From positions 1-64,000 of the forward strand of contig NZ_AUFB01000025.1 of the NCBI RefSeq assembly GCF_000426285.1: a stretch of DNA of 64,000 bases. Direction: 5' to 3'. Made by a program: the position numbers and the translations under genes. This DNA is from Rhizobium leucaenae USDA 9039. Its GTDB lineage: Bacteria; Pseudomonadota; Alphaproteobacteria; Rhizobiales; Rhizobiaceae. Positions 53,632-62,216 of the stretch are shown in pieces. The notes beneath the pieces are model-generated. The model saw only the letters and a list, made by a program, of their open reading frames with translations, was not told the origin of the DNA and made no database searches. Within the stretch, counting starts at the first letter, position 1. The number at the start of each line of letters is the position of its first letter.

Positions 53632-55176
53632 ATGGTCGCCGGCATTCACCACATCACGCTCATCACCCGCAAGGTGCAGGCGAATGTCGATTTCTACGCC
53701 GGCTTTCTCGGCCTGCGGCTGGTCAAACGCACCGGCGGCTTTGAAGACGCCACACAGTTGCATCTCTTCTATGGCGATGCAGCCGGATCCCCGGGCTCGC
53801 TGGTGACCTTTCTTGTCTGGGAGGACGGTTCTCCCGGTCGTCCAGGCGTCGGCCAGATCGGCGAAATCTCGCTTGCTATCGACCCGATGAGCATCGGTTT
53901 CTGGCTGACGCGCGCCTTGAGCGCCGGACTGAAGCCGGAAGGCCCTTCCGAGGAATTCGGCGAACCGGTTCTGCGGCTGAAGGACCCGGATGGCATCATC
54001 GTCAAATTGGTCGGAACCAATGCCCTGCAGGCGACGACTCCATGGGCGAGCGATTCCATCCCACAGGAGCACGCCATTGCCCGCATCCGCGGCGCAACGC
54101 TTTTCAGCGAGACGCCGGAGGAGACGCAAGCAATCCTGGTCGGTCACTTCGACTACCGGCCGCTGGCAACCAGCGGAGCGATCAGCCGGCTCGTCTCGGA
54201 GCCTGGCGATATCCTCGACATCCGCGATGCACGCGGTTTCTGGGCAAGCGTGCCTGGGACCGGTACGGTCGATCATGTCGCCTTTCGCGCCACTGACGAT
54301 TCCGAATTGCAATCGGTTCGCACCGCGCTGCAAGCGATCAACTCGTGGCCGACGGCGATGCATGACCGCAAATATTTCCGCTCGCTCTATGTCCGCGAGC
54401 CCGGCCGCATCCTGTTCGAACTTGCGACGGATGCGCCGGGCATGCTGGTCGACGAGGACGAGGCAACGCTCGGCACGCGCCTCTTCGCCCCCGGTGACAG
54501 TCCGGCGCTTTTGGCCGAACTGAATGTGATCCTGCCGCAGTTCTCGATGCCCGGCGAACCGCGCGTCATCTATCGCGATCTGCCCTTCGTCCATCGGTTC
54601 TTTACGCCCGAACAGCCGAATGGCAGTATCTTCATTCTGCTGCATGGCTCCGGCGCCAACGAAACGACGATGCTGCCGATCGCCCATAAGATCGACGCCA
54701 ATGCGACATTGCTCACGGTGCGCGGCCGTGCGCTTGAGGAAGGCGCGCCGCGCTGGTTTCGCCGCAATGGCCCCATGATCTTCGATCAGGCCGATATTGC
54801 AAGCGAGGCCGAGGCCTTTGCCGCCTTCATCAATGGCGCGATCCATGCCTACGGGCTCGATCCGGATCGCATCGTCTATATCGGCTATTCGAACGGCGCC
54901 AATCTGCTGAACGCCATGCTGTCGCTGCACCCGCATCTCATCCGCCGCGCTGTCCTTCTGCGATCCATGGCCGCGCTCACCGATCCGCCGCCAGCAGACG
55001 TGTCGGACGCTGATGTGCTCGTTATCGCAGGTGAGAAAGATATGTACGGCCCATACGCCCAGCCCCTTGCCGAACGCCTGCGGAACGGCGGCGCAAAGGT
55101 CGAGCTTGAGACTGTTTCCGCCGGTCACGAGCTTGACGATGCCGACGTGCCGGCCATTCAGACGTGGCTGAGGTAA
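53632..55176 (+). CDS. Fusion of a VOC ring-cleaving dioxygenase (MhqO-like) and an alpha/beta-hydrolase (MhqD-like)
   Basis: Start ATG 53632 with TGGAGCATCATC (514 residues). Residues 1 to about 310 hold two vicinal-oxygen-chelate modules (GIHHITLITRKVQANVDFYA; TVDHVAFRATDDSE; LYVREPGRILFELATDAPG) as in hydroquinone dioxygenases. From about 330 a carboxylesterase follows with the triad S420 (GYSNGAN), D470 (GEKDMY) and H499 (SAGHELDD). In Bacillus these functions are separate neighbouring genes (mhqO, mhqD) of quinone detoxification. Here they are one protein, which suggests cleavage of a quinol followed by hydrolysis. Confidence 0.88.
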   Translation: MVAGIHHITLITRKVQANVDFYAGFLGLRLVKRTGGFEDATQLHLFYGDAAGSPGSLVTFLVWEDGSPGRPGVGQIGEISLAIDPMSIGFWLTRALSAGLKPEGPSEEFGEPVLRLKDPDGIIVKLVGTNALQATTPWASDSIPQEHAIARIRGATLFSETPEETQAILVGHFDYRPLATSGAISRLVSEPGDILDIRDARGFWASVPGTGTVDHVAFRATDDSELQSVRTALQAINSWPTAMHDRKYFRSLYVREPGRILFELATDAPGMLVDEDEATLGTRLFAPGDSPALLAELNVILPQFSMPGEPRVIYRDLPFVHRFFTPEQPNGSIFILLHGSGANETTMLPIAHKIDANATLLTVRGRALEEGAPRWFRRNGPMIFDQADIASEAEAFAAFINGAIHAYGLDPDRIVYIGYSNGANLLNAMLSLHPHLIRRAVLLRSMAALTDPPPADVSDADVLVIAGEKDMYGPYAQPLAERLRNGGAKVELETVSAGHELDDADVPAIQTWLR

Positions 55177-55180
55177 AACA

Positions 55181-55202
55181 CCTTCTCCCAGCGGGGAGAA
55201 GG
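55181..55202 (+). terminator. Hairpin after the fused dioxygenase gene (partial RIME unit)
   Basis: CCTTCTCCC (55181-55189) pairs with GGGAGAAGG (55194-55202), the same outer hairpin as in the repeats at 17218 and 25354. It follows the stop by four bases and could terminate transcription. Confidence 0.5.
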
Positions 55203-55274
55203 TATTGTTGCAACGGGCTTTTCGCGATCATCACACGCGCGGACCTTTGTATCTCATTCTTAAGAGACGAAGGA

Positions 55275-56552
55275 TCAGCCCTTGAACGTATATTGCGCAA
55301 TCGATTCCGGCTTCATCTCGATCGAAAAGCCCGGCAGGTTCGGCGGCATATAGGCGGCGTCGCGGATCACGCAGGGATCGACGAAATGTTCGTGCAGGTG
55401 GTCGACATATTCGATCACGCGGCCGTCTTTGGTGCCTGATACGGCGATATAGTCAATCATCGACAGGTGCTGCACATATTCGCAAAGACCGACGCCGCCG
55501 GCATGCGGCCAGACGGGCAGACCGTATTTCGCGGCAACGAGCAGTACCGACAACACTTCGTTCAGCCCTCCCATGCGGCAGGAATCGATCTGCACGATGT
55601 CGATCGCACCTTCGGCGATGAACTGCTTGAACATGACACGGTTGTGGCACATCTCCCCGGTTGCGACCTTTACCGGGCCGATCGCCTGGCGGATCTTGCG
55701 ATGGCCGGCAACATCATCCGGGCTGGTCGGCTCCTCGATGAAGAATGGTCTCGCGAAGGCAAGCTTCTGAACCCAATCGATGGCCTGGCTGACTTCCCAG
55801 ACCTGGTTGGCATCGATCATCAGATAACGATCGGGGCCAATTACCTCGCGGGCGATGGTAAGACGGCGAATATCGTCTTCCAGATCGCGGCCGACCTTCA
55901 TCTTCACATGGTCGAAGCCGGCATCGATCGCCTCCTGGCACAGGCGACGCAGCTTTGCATCATCATAGCCAAGCCACCCGGCGGAGGTCGTGTAGCAGGC
56001 ATAGCCTTCGCGCTCGAGTGTGGCGATGCGCTCCGCCTTGCCGGTTTCAGCCTTTTTCAGAATGGCAATGGCTTCGTCGCGGGTCAAAACGTCGGTCATG
56101 TAGCGGTAATCGACGATATCGGCGATGCGCTCCGCATCCATCTCCGCCACAAGCCGCCAAACCGGTTTGCCGGCTTCCTTGGCGAGCAGGTCCCAGACAG
56201 CGTTGACGACGGCACCGGTGGCGAGATGCATCGCGCCCTTCTCCGGGCCGATCCAGCGGAGTTGGCTGTCGCTGGTCAGATGCCGCCAATGTTTCCCCGG
56301 ATTTTCAAGCACGCTGGAAAGCTCGGTGCCGACGATCAGATGGCGCATCGCCTCGATCGCCATGCAGCAAATGTCATTGCCGCGACCGATGGTAAAGGTC
56401 AGGCCGTGACCTTCGAGGCCCGGCTTGTTGGTTTCCAGGATGACGTAGGCGGCTGAATAATCCGGATCTGGGTTCATCGCGTCCGAGCCGTCGAGGCTCT
56501 GCGAAGTCGGGAAGCGCAGGTCGAATACGCGGAGGTTGGTGATGCGGGTCAT
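55275..56552 (-). CDS. L-fuconate dehydratase (enolase superfamily)
   Basis: Start ATG 56552 with GAAGGAG eight bases before (425 residues). The mandelate-racemase-type barrel has HVKMKVGRD (K-x-K), metal ligands in LMIDANQVW, FIEEPTSPDD and ATGEMCHNRV, and the histidine in VWPHAGGVGL. The N-terminal RFPTSQSLDGSDAMNPDPDY segment is characteristic of fuconate dehydratase. It converts L-fuconate to 2-keto-3-deoxy-L-fuconate in L-fucose breakdown. It is downstream of the CoA-transferase gene on the same strand. Confidence 0.9.
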   Translation of the reverse strand: MTRITNLRVFDLRFPTSQSLDGSDAMNPDPDYSAAYVILETNKPGLEGHGLTFTIGRGNDICCMAIEAMRHLIVGTELSSVLENPGKHWRHLTSDSQLRWIGPEKGAMHLATGAVVNAVWDLLAKEAGKPVWRLVAEMDAERIADIVDYRYMTDVLTRDEAIAILKKAETGKAERIATLEREGYACYTTSAGWLGYDDAKLRRLCQEAIDAGFDHVKMKVGRDLEDDIRRLTIAREVIGPDRYLMIDANQVWEVSQAIDWVQKLAFARPFFIEEPTSPDDVAGHRKIRQAIGPVKVATGEMCHNRVMFKQFIAEGAIDIVQIDSCRMGGLNEVLSVLLVAAKYGLPVWPHAGGVGLCEYVQHLSMIDYIAVSGTKDGRVIEYVDHLHEHFVDPCVIRDAAYMPPNLPGFSIEMKPESIAQYTFKG

Positions 56553-56594
56553 GGGAAAACTCCTTCTAATTCTGTCGGGCGATCTCTCCGACAC

Positions 56595-57755
56595 TCACCC
56601 GAGGTCGAACTCTTCCCAGATCGCCGCATTATGCTCGCCGACATGCGGGGCTGCACGTTCGAATTTTGGCCGCTGCCCGTCGATGCGGACCGGCGAGCGT
56701 GTGGTACGAACGGAGACGTCATCATCGCGGCCGACCGTCTGCAGCATGTCGAGCACGCCAAATCCCGCGCTCTGCAACAATTCCGCCCAGTTCAGCACCT
56801 TGGCGCACCAGATATCGGCCGGCTCCAATATTGCCAGCCATTCCTCCACGGTGCGTGTGGCGATATGGGCCGAGATCAACGCCTTGATCTCGTCGCGCGC
56901 CGTAAACCAGCTTTTCGGATCGTCGCGATAGGGCGCGAGTTCCTCCATGCCGAGCAGATCGGCAAGTTTCGAAATCGGCGTCATGGCAATGGCGAGATAG
57001 CCGTCGGTGGCGGGATAGACGCCGTAGGGAGCGGAGAGATAGGCATGGGCACTTCGGAATCCGGCACGCTGGGGCAGCTTGTTGCCGTTGTTCATATGGA
57101 CGGTCAGCACCTCAACCTGCAGATCGACCAGCGCCTCCAGCAGGCTCGTTTCCACCAGCCCGCCTTTGCCGGTGACGCCGCGGCGCACCAGCGCCGCCAG
57201 AATGCCCTGAGCCGCCGCCGCACCCGCTAGCATATCGCCGATCGCGAGGCCGAACGGCACCGGCCCCTGCCCCTCGTCGCCGTTCAGCCACATGACGCCG
57301 GAGCGCGATTGCGCCAACAGATCCTGCCCCGGACGCGACACCCAGGGACCCTCCTCGCCATAGCCGCTGATCGAGCAATAGACGAGGCGCGGATTGATCT
57401 GCTGCGCGGCCTCATAACCCAATCCCAGCCGCTCGATCACGCCCGGCCGGAAATTCTGCACCAGAACATCAGCCTTGGAGATCAGCTTACGCAGAGCCTG
57501 CATGTCGCGTGCGCTCTTCAAATCGATCGCAAGGCTTTCCTTCGAACGATTGATCGCGTGGAAAATGGTCGAATCGCCACTCTCGCTGTCGCTGAGATAA
57601 AGCCGCCGCGAAAGATCGCCGCCCTCCGGCCGCTCGATCTTGATGACCCGGGCGCCGAGATCCATCAGTCTGAGGGTGCAATAGGGTCCGGACAGGAACT
57701 GGCTCATGTCCACGACCACCAGGCCGGCCAGCGGCAATTCCTTCTCCACCACCAT
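56595..57755 (-). CDS. CaiB/BaiF family CoA transferase (class III)
   Basis: Start ATG 57755 (386 residues); the long upstream frame is antisense to the next gene. The class III signature includes VVDMSQFLSGPYCTLRLMDL, the KIERPEGGD loop, VLVQNFRPGVIERLGLGYE and the SGYGEEGPW segment; the catalytic aspartate lies in the IGDMLAGAAAAQG stretch. It moves CoA between organic acids. It probably forms an operon with the fuconate dehydratase 42 bases downstream, an uncommon pairing. The substrate is unknown. Confidence 0.9.
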   Translation of the reverse strand: MVVEKELPLAGLVVVDMSQFLSGPYCTLRLMDLGARVIKIERPEGGDLSRRLYLSDSESGDSTIFHAINRSKESLAIDLKSARDMQALRKLISKADVLVQNFRPGVIERLGLGYEAAQQINPRLVYCSISGYGEEGPWVSRPGQDLLAQSRSGVMWLNGDEGQGPVPFGLAIGDMLAGAAAAQGILAALVRRGVTGKGGLVETSLLEALVDLQVEVLTVHMNNGNKLPQRAGFRSAHAYLSAPYGVYPATDGYLAIAMTPISKLADLLGMEELAPYRDDPKSWFTARDEIKALISAHIATRTVEEWLAILEPADIWCAKVLNWAELLQSAGFGVLDMLQTVGRDDDVSVRTTRSPVRIDGQRPKFERAAPHVGEHNAAIWEEFDLG

Positions 57756-57858
57756 GAGTATTTCCGCTTTCCTCGCATCGATCCGGCAGTTAGCGCATCT
57801 CCGCTTCGGCAGTTTTTCTGTCTGCCCTATACCCCGGGTTCCGCGCCTAACTTTTCTT

Positions 57859-57879
57859 ATGTGAATAGTCTTTTCACAT
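57859..57879. promoter_or_regulatory. Candidate operator between the CoA-transferase and CMD-like genes
   Basis: ATGTGAA (57859-57865) and TTCACAT (57873-57879) are perfect inverted arms with a 7-base spacer, lying between divergent starts at 57755 and 57996. The regulator is not in the neighbourhood. Confidence 0.45.
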
Positions 57880-57995
57880 ATGGATGATTTTTGCAAACGA
57901 AAAGAGGTGCCGTGGTCAGGCGATCCTCGGCGAATATCCGGTGAAAATGGACTATAGCTTTCGCATCCATTCGGATTGTTGGAAGGAGATTTGAG

Positions 57996-58409
57996 ATGAC
58001 GACAATCAAATTGCTCGATGATACGGAGGTCGAGGCGATCCCGGCGGTAAAGGCCGTTTTCGATGACATCCGCGCCGTCAGAAAATCCGATTTCGTCAAT
58101 AATTTCTGGCGCGGCCTTGCCAATGATCCAGCGCTTTTGAAGCGCACCTGGGAAGGGCTGAAGGCGGTGATGATGGCGGACGGTGCGCTCGATCCGCTGG
58201 TGCGCGAGATGATCTACATCGCCGTATCCACCGCCAACGGCTGCACCTACTGCGTCCATTCCCACACTGCCGCGGCTAGGGCAAAAGGCATGACCGATGC
58301 GCAGCATGGCGAATTGCTGGCCGTCATCGGCCTTGCCGGACAGACGAACCATCTGGTGACGGCGATGCAGATTCCCGTCGATCCGGAATTCGATGTCGGC
58401 CACCGCTGA
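57996..58409 (+). CDS. AhpD-like carboxymuconolactone-decarboxylase-family protein
   Basis: The 137-residue protein has the CxxC site and proton relay of AhpD-type peroxidases: STANGCTYCVHSHTAAARAK (E/C/C/H arrangement), preceded by LDPLVREMIYIAV. It probably reduces peroxides or acts as a thiol redox protein. GGAAGGAGA eight bases before the start is a strong ribosome site. It is divergent from the CoA-transferase gene and followed by a good terminator. Confidence 0.87.
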   Translation: MTTIKLLDDTEVEAIPAVKAVFDDIRAVRKSDFVNNFWRGLANDPALLKRTWEGLKAVMMADGALDPLVREMIYIAVSTANGCTYCVHSHTAAARAKGMTDAQHGELLAVIGLAGQTNHLVTAMQIPVDPEFDVGHR

Positions 58410-58423
58410 AAGCCAATAAAGAA

Positions 58424-58449
58424 ACCCGCCGGCATGAGCCGGCGGGTTC
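58424..58449. terminator. Bidirectional terminator between convergent genes
   Basis: AACCCGCCGGC (58424-58434), loop ATGA, GCCGGCGGGTT (58439-58449): a perfect 11-base stem between the CMD-like gene and the leftward hypothetical gene. Confidence 0.8.
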
Positions 58450-58471
58450 CTGGATCAATCATGCGCTATTC

Positions 58472-58861
58472 TTACCGGTCTGACTGTTCCGCGGCCTGGG
58501 TCTCCGCCACAACGGCGGCGACATCGACCCCGTTATTGACGACCAGCAGACGTTTGCGGACCAGAACGCCCATCACGCGGGCTGCGGTCGAAAAGGTCAT
58601 CGTATCGAGAGGGCCTTCGCCTTCCCAGGGCTTAGTCAGCCGTTCGGTGACGGCTGAGACGATGTTGTTGGGGACGATGTCTGTGCATTCACGCATGGCT
58701 TCGAAAACGGTGCTCACGGGAACGACCTTCCCTTCGAACATCACGATCGGTTCAGTGACTTCTGTGTCCCATTCCTCAAAAGCATAGAGCGCTTCCCGGA
58801 AGAGCTGTTGCAAAGTAATGGGGGCATGACCCTCATGAAGGGGCGGCAAGGCATTGCTCAT
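58472..58861 (-). CDS. Conserved-looking hypothetical protein
   Basis: The 129-residue soluble protein is mostly alpha/beta without signal or membrane segment. It has an acidic N-terminal half (LFREALYAFEEWDTEVTEPI) and a hydrophobic helix near the end (AARVMGVLVRKRLLVVNNGV). AAGGAG stands six bases before ATG 58861. I do not recognise a family. It is followed by a shared terminator. Confidence 0.65.
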   Translation of the reverse strand: MSNALPPLHEGHAPITLQQLFREALYAFEEWDTEVTEPIVMFEGKVVPVSTVFEAMRECTDIVPNNIVSAVTERLTKPWEGEGPLDTMTFSTAARVMGVLVRKRLLVVNNGVDVAAVVAETQAAEQSDR

Positions 58862-59204
58862 GTCTGTCTCCTTTCAAGTGGAAGTCCGGCGCATAATTTG
58901 AAAAACTATTCGGTCTCTCGCAGAGAGGCCTACGCGCTGCTTCTGAATCTGGCGCGCCCCGAACGCAGATGATCGAACGGCGCGGCAAACCATTTTTTCG
59001 CGAACCGGCGCAACGCGGGACGAACACGAAATGTTCCCGCCGGTCAATTAACTTGATCAAGTCTATCGATTAATCTCGACTTGAAAAGCCTCTTTCGAAA
59101 CTTTCTGTGATTCCCTATATTTTTGAATGGTTTCGCCGTAGGCTGATGAGACAACAACCTCCGGAAGAGACGCGAATCCCTTCTTCGGCAGCGAAAGGAC
59201 CGCC
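58862..59204. other. Intergenic stretch, 343 bases, with a palindrome
   Basis: The divergent region between the hypothetical gene and the cupin gene contains the perfect palindrome ACTTGATCAAGT (59051-59062). The GATTAATC block lies just behind it. Either could be an operator. No gene is seen. Confidence 0.4.
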
Positions 59205-59696
59205 ATGAGCAACGATCATGGACATGATCACGGCGAGCACCACGAACCGATTGACTGGCGCGAACATGGCGTCAAGATCATTCCCGGCAATGCGCTCGAC
59301 CCAAACACGGCGCAGACGCCGGGCATGAACCGGGCCACCGCCATCAATCATGCCCGCGCGGGCGCCGAGAAGATCTGGGCCGGCACGGTAACGATCCACG
59401 CCAACGCCAAGACCGGCGCGCATCATCACGGCGATCTCGAAAGCATCATCTATGTGGTCAAAGGCAAGGCGCGGATGCGCTGGGGCGAGAACCTGGAATT
59501 CGTCGCCGAAGCCGGCCCCGGCGACTTCATCTACGTGCCGCCCTTCGTGCCGCATCAGGAGATCAACGCCAGCCGCGACGAAACGCTGGAATGCGTCCTC
59601 GTCCGCTCCGGGCAGGAGCCTGTCGTCGTCAATCTTGACATCGAGCCGGTGGAAAAGCCGGAAGAAGTGCTCTGGAAAGACCCGATCCATCGCTGA
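59205..59696 (+). CDS. Cupin-domain protein with histidine-rich N-terminus
   Basis: The 163-residue protein has a single cupin barrel at about 50-145, with the metal histidines in TGAHHHGDLES and the second motif in PGDFIYVPPFVPHQE. The first 15 residues (MSNDHGHDHGEHHEP) form a His-rich tag that could bind nickel or zinc. The role is unknown; small cupins act as isomerases, oxygenases or sensors. AAAGGACCGCC is the ribosome site. Confidence 0.85.
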   Translation: MSNDHGHDHGEHHEPIDWREHGVKIIPGNALDPNTAQTPGMNRATAINHARAGAEKIWAGTVTIHANAKTGAHHHGDLESIIYVVKGKARMRWGENLEFVAEAGPGDFIYVPPFVPHQEINASRDETLECVLVRSGQEPVVVNLDIEPVEKPEEVLWKDPIHR

Positions 59697-59841
59697 TTTG
59701 CACAATTTCGATGCACTCGAAATTCCCGACGTGCGAAAATCGATTATCTCTATAGAAAATTAGTTCACTACACTCCGCGCGCTCAAAAGAGTTTTTCAGA
59801 AGTGCGGCGCACAACAAATGATCCTGCTTCGCGTGGTCCGC

Positions 59842-59887
59842 GACCGTTTGAGATGATCGATGCGGTCAACGAGACAATGCCGTCTCG
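59842..59887 (+). other. Possible structured mRNA leader before metQ
   Basis: Two hairpins stand in the 213-base gap before metQ: GACCG/CGGTC (59842-59867) and CGAGAC-AATGCC-GTCTCG (59870-59887). They do not match the SAM-II core that often precedes methionine genes in alphaproteobacteria, so I claim only local structure. Confidence 0.3.
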
Positions 59888-59909
59888 AACACACGGAACA
59901 GGATTTCCC

Positions 59910-60758
59910 ATGACGAAAAAGTCTTCTGAAGGTCTGGACACGCGGCACTTCTCGCGGCGGACCGGCCTTGCAGCCCTCATCGCCTCCGCTGTCGCCGTCT
60001 TCGGCTTGACGATAGCTGCCGCCCCCTCTTTTGCCGCCGACAAGACGATCAAGGTCGGTATCATGAGCGGCGAAGATGAAGACGTCTGGCGCGTCGTCAC
60101 CGCGGAAGCCGCCAAGAAGGGCCTGAAGATCGAGACCGTCGCGTTCAACGACTATACCCAGCCGAACGAAGCCCTGGAGCGCGGCGAAGTCGACGCCAAC
60201 GCCTTCCAGCACCAGCCTTATCTCGACAACCAGATCAAGCAGCACGGTTACCATATCGTCCGCGTCGGCTATACCGGCGTCTGGCCGATCGGCCTCTACA
60301 CCAAGAAATACAAGACCGTTGCCGATTTGCCGAAGGGTGCGGTCATCGGCGTGCCGAACGACCCGTCCAACGAAGGCCGCGCCCTGCGCGTGTTGCAGAA
60401 CGCGGGCGTCATCAAGCTCAAGGACGGCACCGGCATTCTCGCTACCACCGCCGACATCGTCGAGAACCCGAAGAATGTCGAGATCAAGGAACTCGATGCC
60501 GGCATTGTTGGCCGCTCGATCGACGACCTCGACGCCGCCGTCGTCAACACCGACTGGGCACTGAAAAGCGGGCTCTCGGCGAAGGACCGCATTGCGCAGG
60601 AGTCGATCGACGGCAATCCCTATCGCAACTTCATCGCAGTCAAGCAGGGCAGCGAAAACGAAGCATGGGTGAAAACGCTGGTCGCCTCCTATCAGAATGA
60701 TACGGTCAAGGCCGAGTTCGACAAGGTCTACAAGGGCACGGGCCTCAGCGCCTACTAA
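59910..60758 (+). CDS. metQ: Methionine ABC transporter substrate-binding protein, MetQ/NlpA type
   Basis: Start ATG 59910 (282 residues). A signal with a twin arginine (FSRRTGLAALIASAVAVFGL) ends near SFAAD. There is no lipobox cysteine, so the protein is likely soluble in the periplasm, unlike enterobacterial MetQ. The NlpA domain has KVGIMSGEDEDVW, EVDANAFQHQPYLDNQ and GAVIGVPNDPSNEGRALRVL. It binds methionine for MetN/MetI, whose genes follow after a large inverted repeat. Confidence 0.88.
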   Translation: MTKKSSEGLDTRHFSRRTGLAALIASAVAVFGLTIAAAPSFAADKTIKVGIMSGEDEDVWRVVTAEAAKKGLKIETVAFNDYTQPNEALERGEVDANAFQHQPYLDNQIKQHGYHIVRVGYTGVWPIGLYTKKYKTVADLPKGAVIGVPNDPSNEGRALRVLQNAGVIKLKDGTGILATTADIVENPKNVEIKELDAGIVGRSIDDLDAAVVNTDWALKSGLSAKDRIAQESIDGNPYRNFIAVKQGSENEAWVKTLVASYQNDTVKAEFDKVYKGTGLSAY

Positions 60759-60891
60759 CACCAATTCAGCGCCGGGGCAGCGCTGAGCGCCAAGGCGGCC
60801 GGGGCATTCCTGCTCGGGTCGCCTTCGGTGTTTTCCGATAGGACGCGACGAAGCTTATGGTTGGTTATGGAATTCGCGGAGGGTGGTGCAG

Positions 60892-61085
60892 ACCCCCCTC
60901 TGTCACTTTCGTGACATCTCCCCACAAGACAAGGGGGGAGATCGGAAACTCGTGGCAAGCCATCGCCAAAAACGAACATCGCATCTGCTGATACCTAGCT
61001 GATTGTTTTGCCTGAACGCGCAACATATTCCCAACGATCTCCCCCTTGTGGGGGAGGTGTCACGACAGTGACAGAGGGGGTATCG
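60892..61085. repeat. Large imperfect inverted repeat (RIME-like) between metQ and metN
   Basis: Two arms of roughly 53 bases (60892-60944 and 61033-61085) are near-perfect reverse complements. Each holds TCTGTCACT and the ATCTCCCC/GGGGGAG blocks, and they flank about 88 bases without a gene. The whole unit fills most of the 372-base gap. The size and shape fit a non-autonomous palindromic element; its hairpin may lower metN/metI expression relative to metQ. Confidence 0.7.
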
Positions 61086-61130
61086 CGGGCTCGGCAAACT
61101 TAAAAGCTGCTTTTTACAAAGAGAATCACC

Positions 61131-62216
61131 ATGAATTCCTTCATCCGAGCCACAGCCATCAAAGGACATGCGCCGCCCGGTACGTCAGAGAGCGATGAGA
61201 TCGTCCGCCTAGTCGACGTCCGGCGTCGCTTCGGCGCAACCCCTGCGCTCGACGGTATCTCGCTGACGGCTCGGCGCGGCGAGATCGTCGGCATTATCGG
61301 CCGCAGCGGCGCCGGCAAATCGACGTTGATCCGCTGCCTGAACGGACTGGAGCGCGCCGATAGCGGCGAAATCCATATCGAGGGACACGACATAGCCGGG
61401 CTGTCGGAAAACGAACTGCAGCCTCTGCGCCGCCGGATCGGCATGATCTTCCAGCATTTCAATCTGCTTTCGGCAAAGACGGTCGAAGACAATGTCGCCC
61501 TTCCGCTGAAGATCGAAGGCGTCGCCAAGGCGGAGCGGCTCGCCCGTGCCCGCGAACTGCTCGAACTCGTCGGTCTTGCCGACAAGGCGAAGGCCTATCC
61601 TTCTGCCTTGTCAGGTGGACAGAAGCAGCGCGTCGGCATCGCCCGGGCGCTGGCAGCCCGCCCCGCCCTTCTCCTTTCCGATGAAGCGACCTCGGCCCTC
61701 GATCCCGAAACAACCCGAGCGATCCTGGCGCTGCTTAAGGATATCAACCGCAAACTCGGCCTCACCATTCTGCTCATCACCCATGAGATGGAGGTGGTGC
61801 GCTCGATCGCCGACCGCGTCGCCGTTATCGATGCCGGCCGCATCGTCGAGGAAGGCCCGGTCTGGCAGATCTTCGCCAATCCGCAGACCGAGATCACCGC
61901 AAGCCTGCTCAGCAACATCCGCCCGCAACTTCCCCAACATATCGCCGAGCGCCTGTCCCGGACGTCGGGCGTCGAAGCGATACTGAACGTCGATCTCGCC
62001 GGCCCGGCCGCGCAAGGCGCGCTTTTCGCCGAGCTTTCGGCGGCGCTGCCGCATTCCTTCCGCCTGGTGCATGGCGGCATCGATCATATTCAGAACCAGC
62101 CTGTCGCCCGCTTTTTCATCGCAGTGCCGACACGTGACGCAACGCTGCCGGCGAAGGTGACTGATTTTCTGACGGCCCGGTCCGGCCGGGTGGAGGTTTT
62201 AGGTTATGACAACTGA
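61131..62216 (+). CDS. metN: Methionine ABC transporter ATP-binding protein
   Basis: The 361-residue ATPase has Walker A GRSGAGKST, signature ALSGGQKQR and Walker B LLLSDEATSALDPE. The C-terminal NIL domain (about 280-350) is the methionine-sensing part that shuts off transport at high internal methionine. Gene order is metQ-metN-metI rather than the common metN-metI-metQ. The 3' end overlaps metI by 11 bases. Confidence 0.9.
   Translation: MNSFIRATAIKGHAPPGTSESDEIVRLVDVRRRFGATPALDGISLTARRGEIVGIIGRSGAGKSTLIRCLNGLERADSGEIHIEGHDIAGLSENELQPLRRRIGMIFQHFNLLSAKTVEDNVALPLKIEGVAKAERLARARELLELVGLADKAKAYPSALSGGQKQRVGIARALAARPALLLSDEATSALDPETTRAILALLKDINRKLGLTILLITHEMEVVRSIADRVAVIDAGRIVEEGPVWQIFANPQTEITASLLSNIRPQLPQHIAERLSRTSGVEAILNVDLAGPAAQGALFAELSAALPHSFRLVHGGIDHIQNQPVARFFIAVPTRDATLPAKVTDFLTARSGRVEVLGYDN

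Noticed and set aside
57756..58403. Upstream extension of the CoA-transferase gene
   Set aside because: It runs antisense through the CMD-like gene and does not resemble a CoA transferase.
59697..59909. SAM-II riboswitch before metQ
   Set aside because: Only two short hairpins are present; the conserved SAM-II core and pseudoknot sequences are not found.
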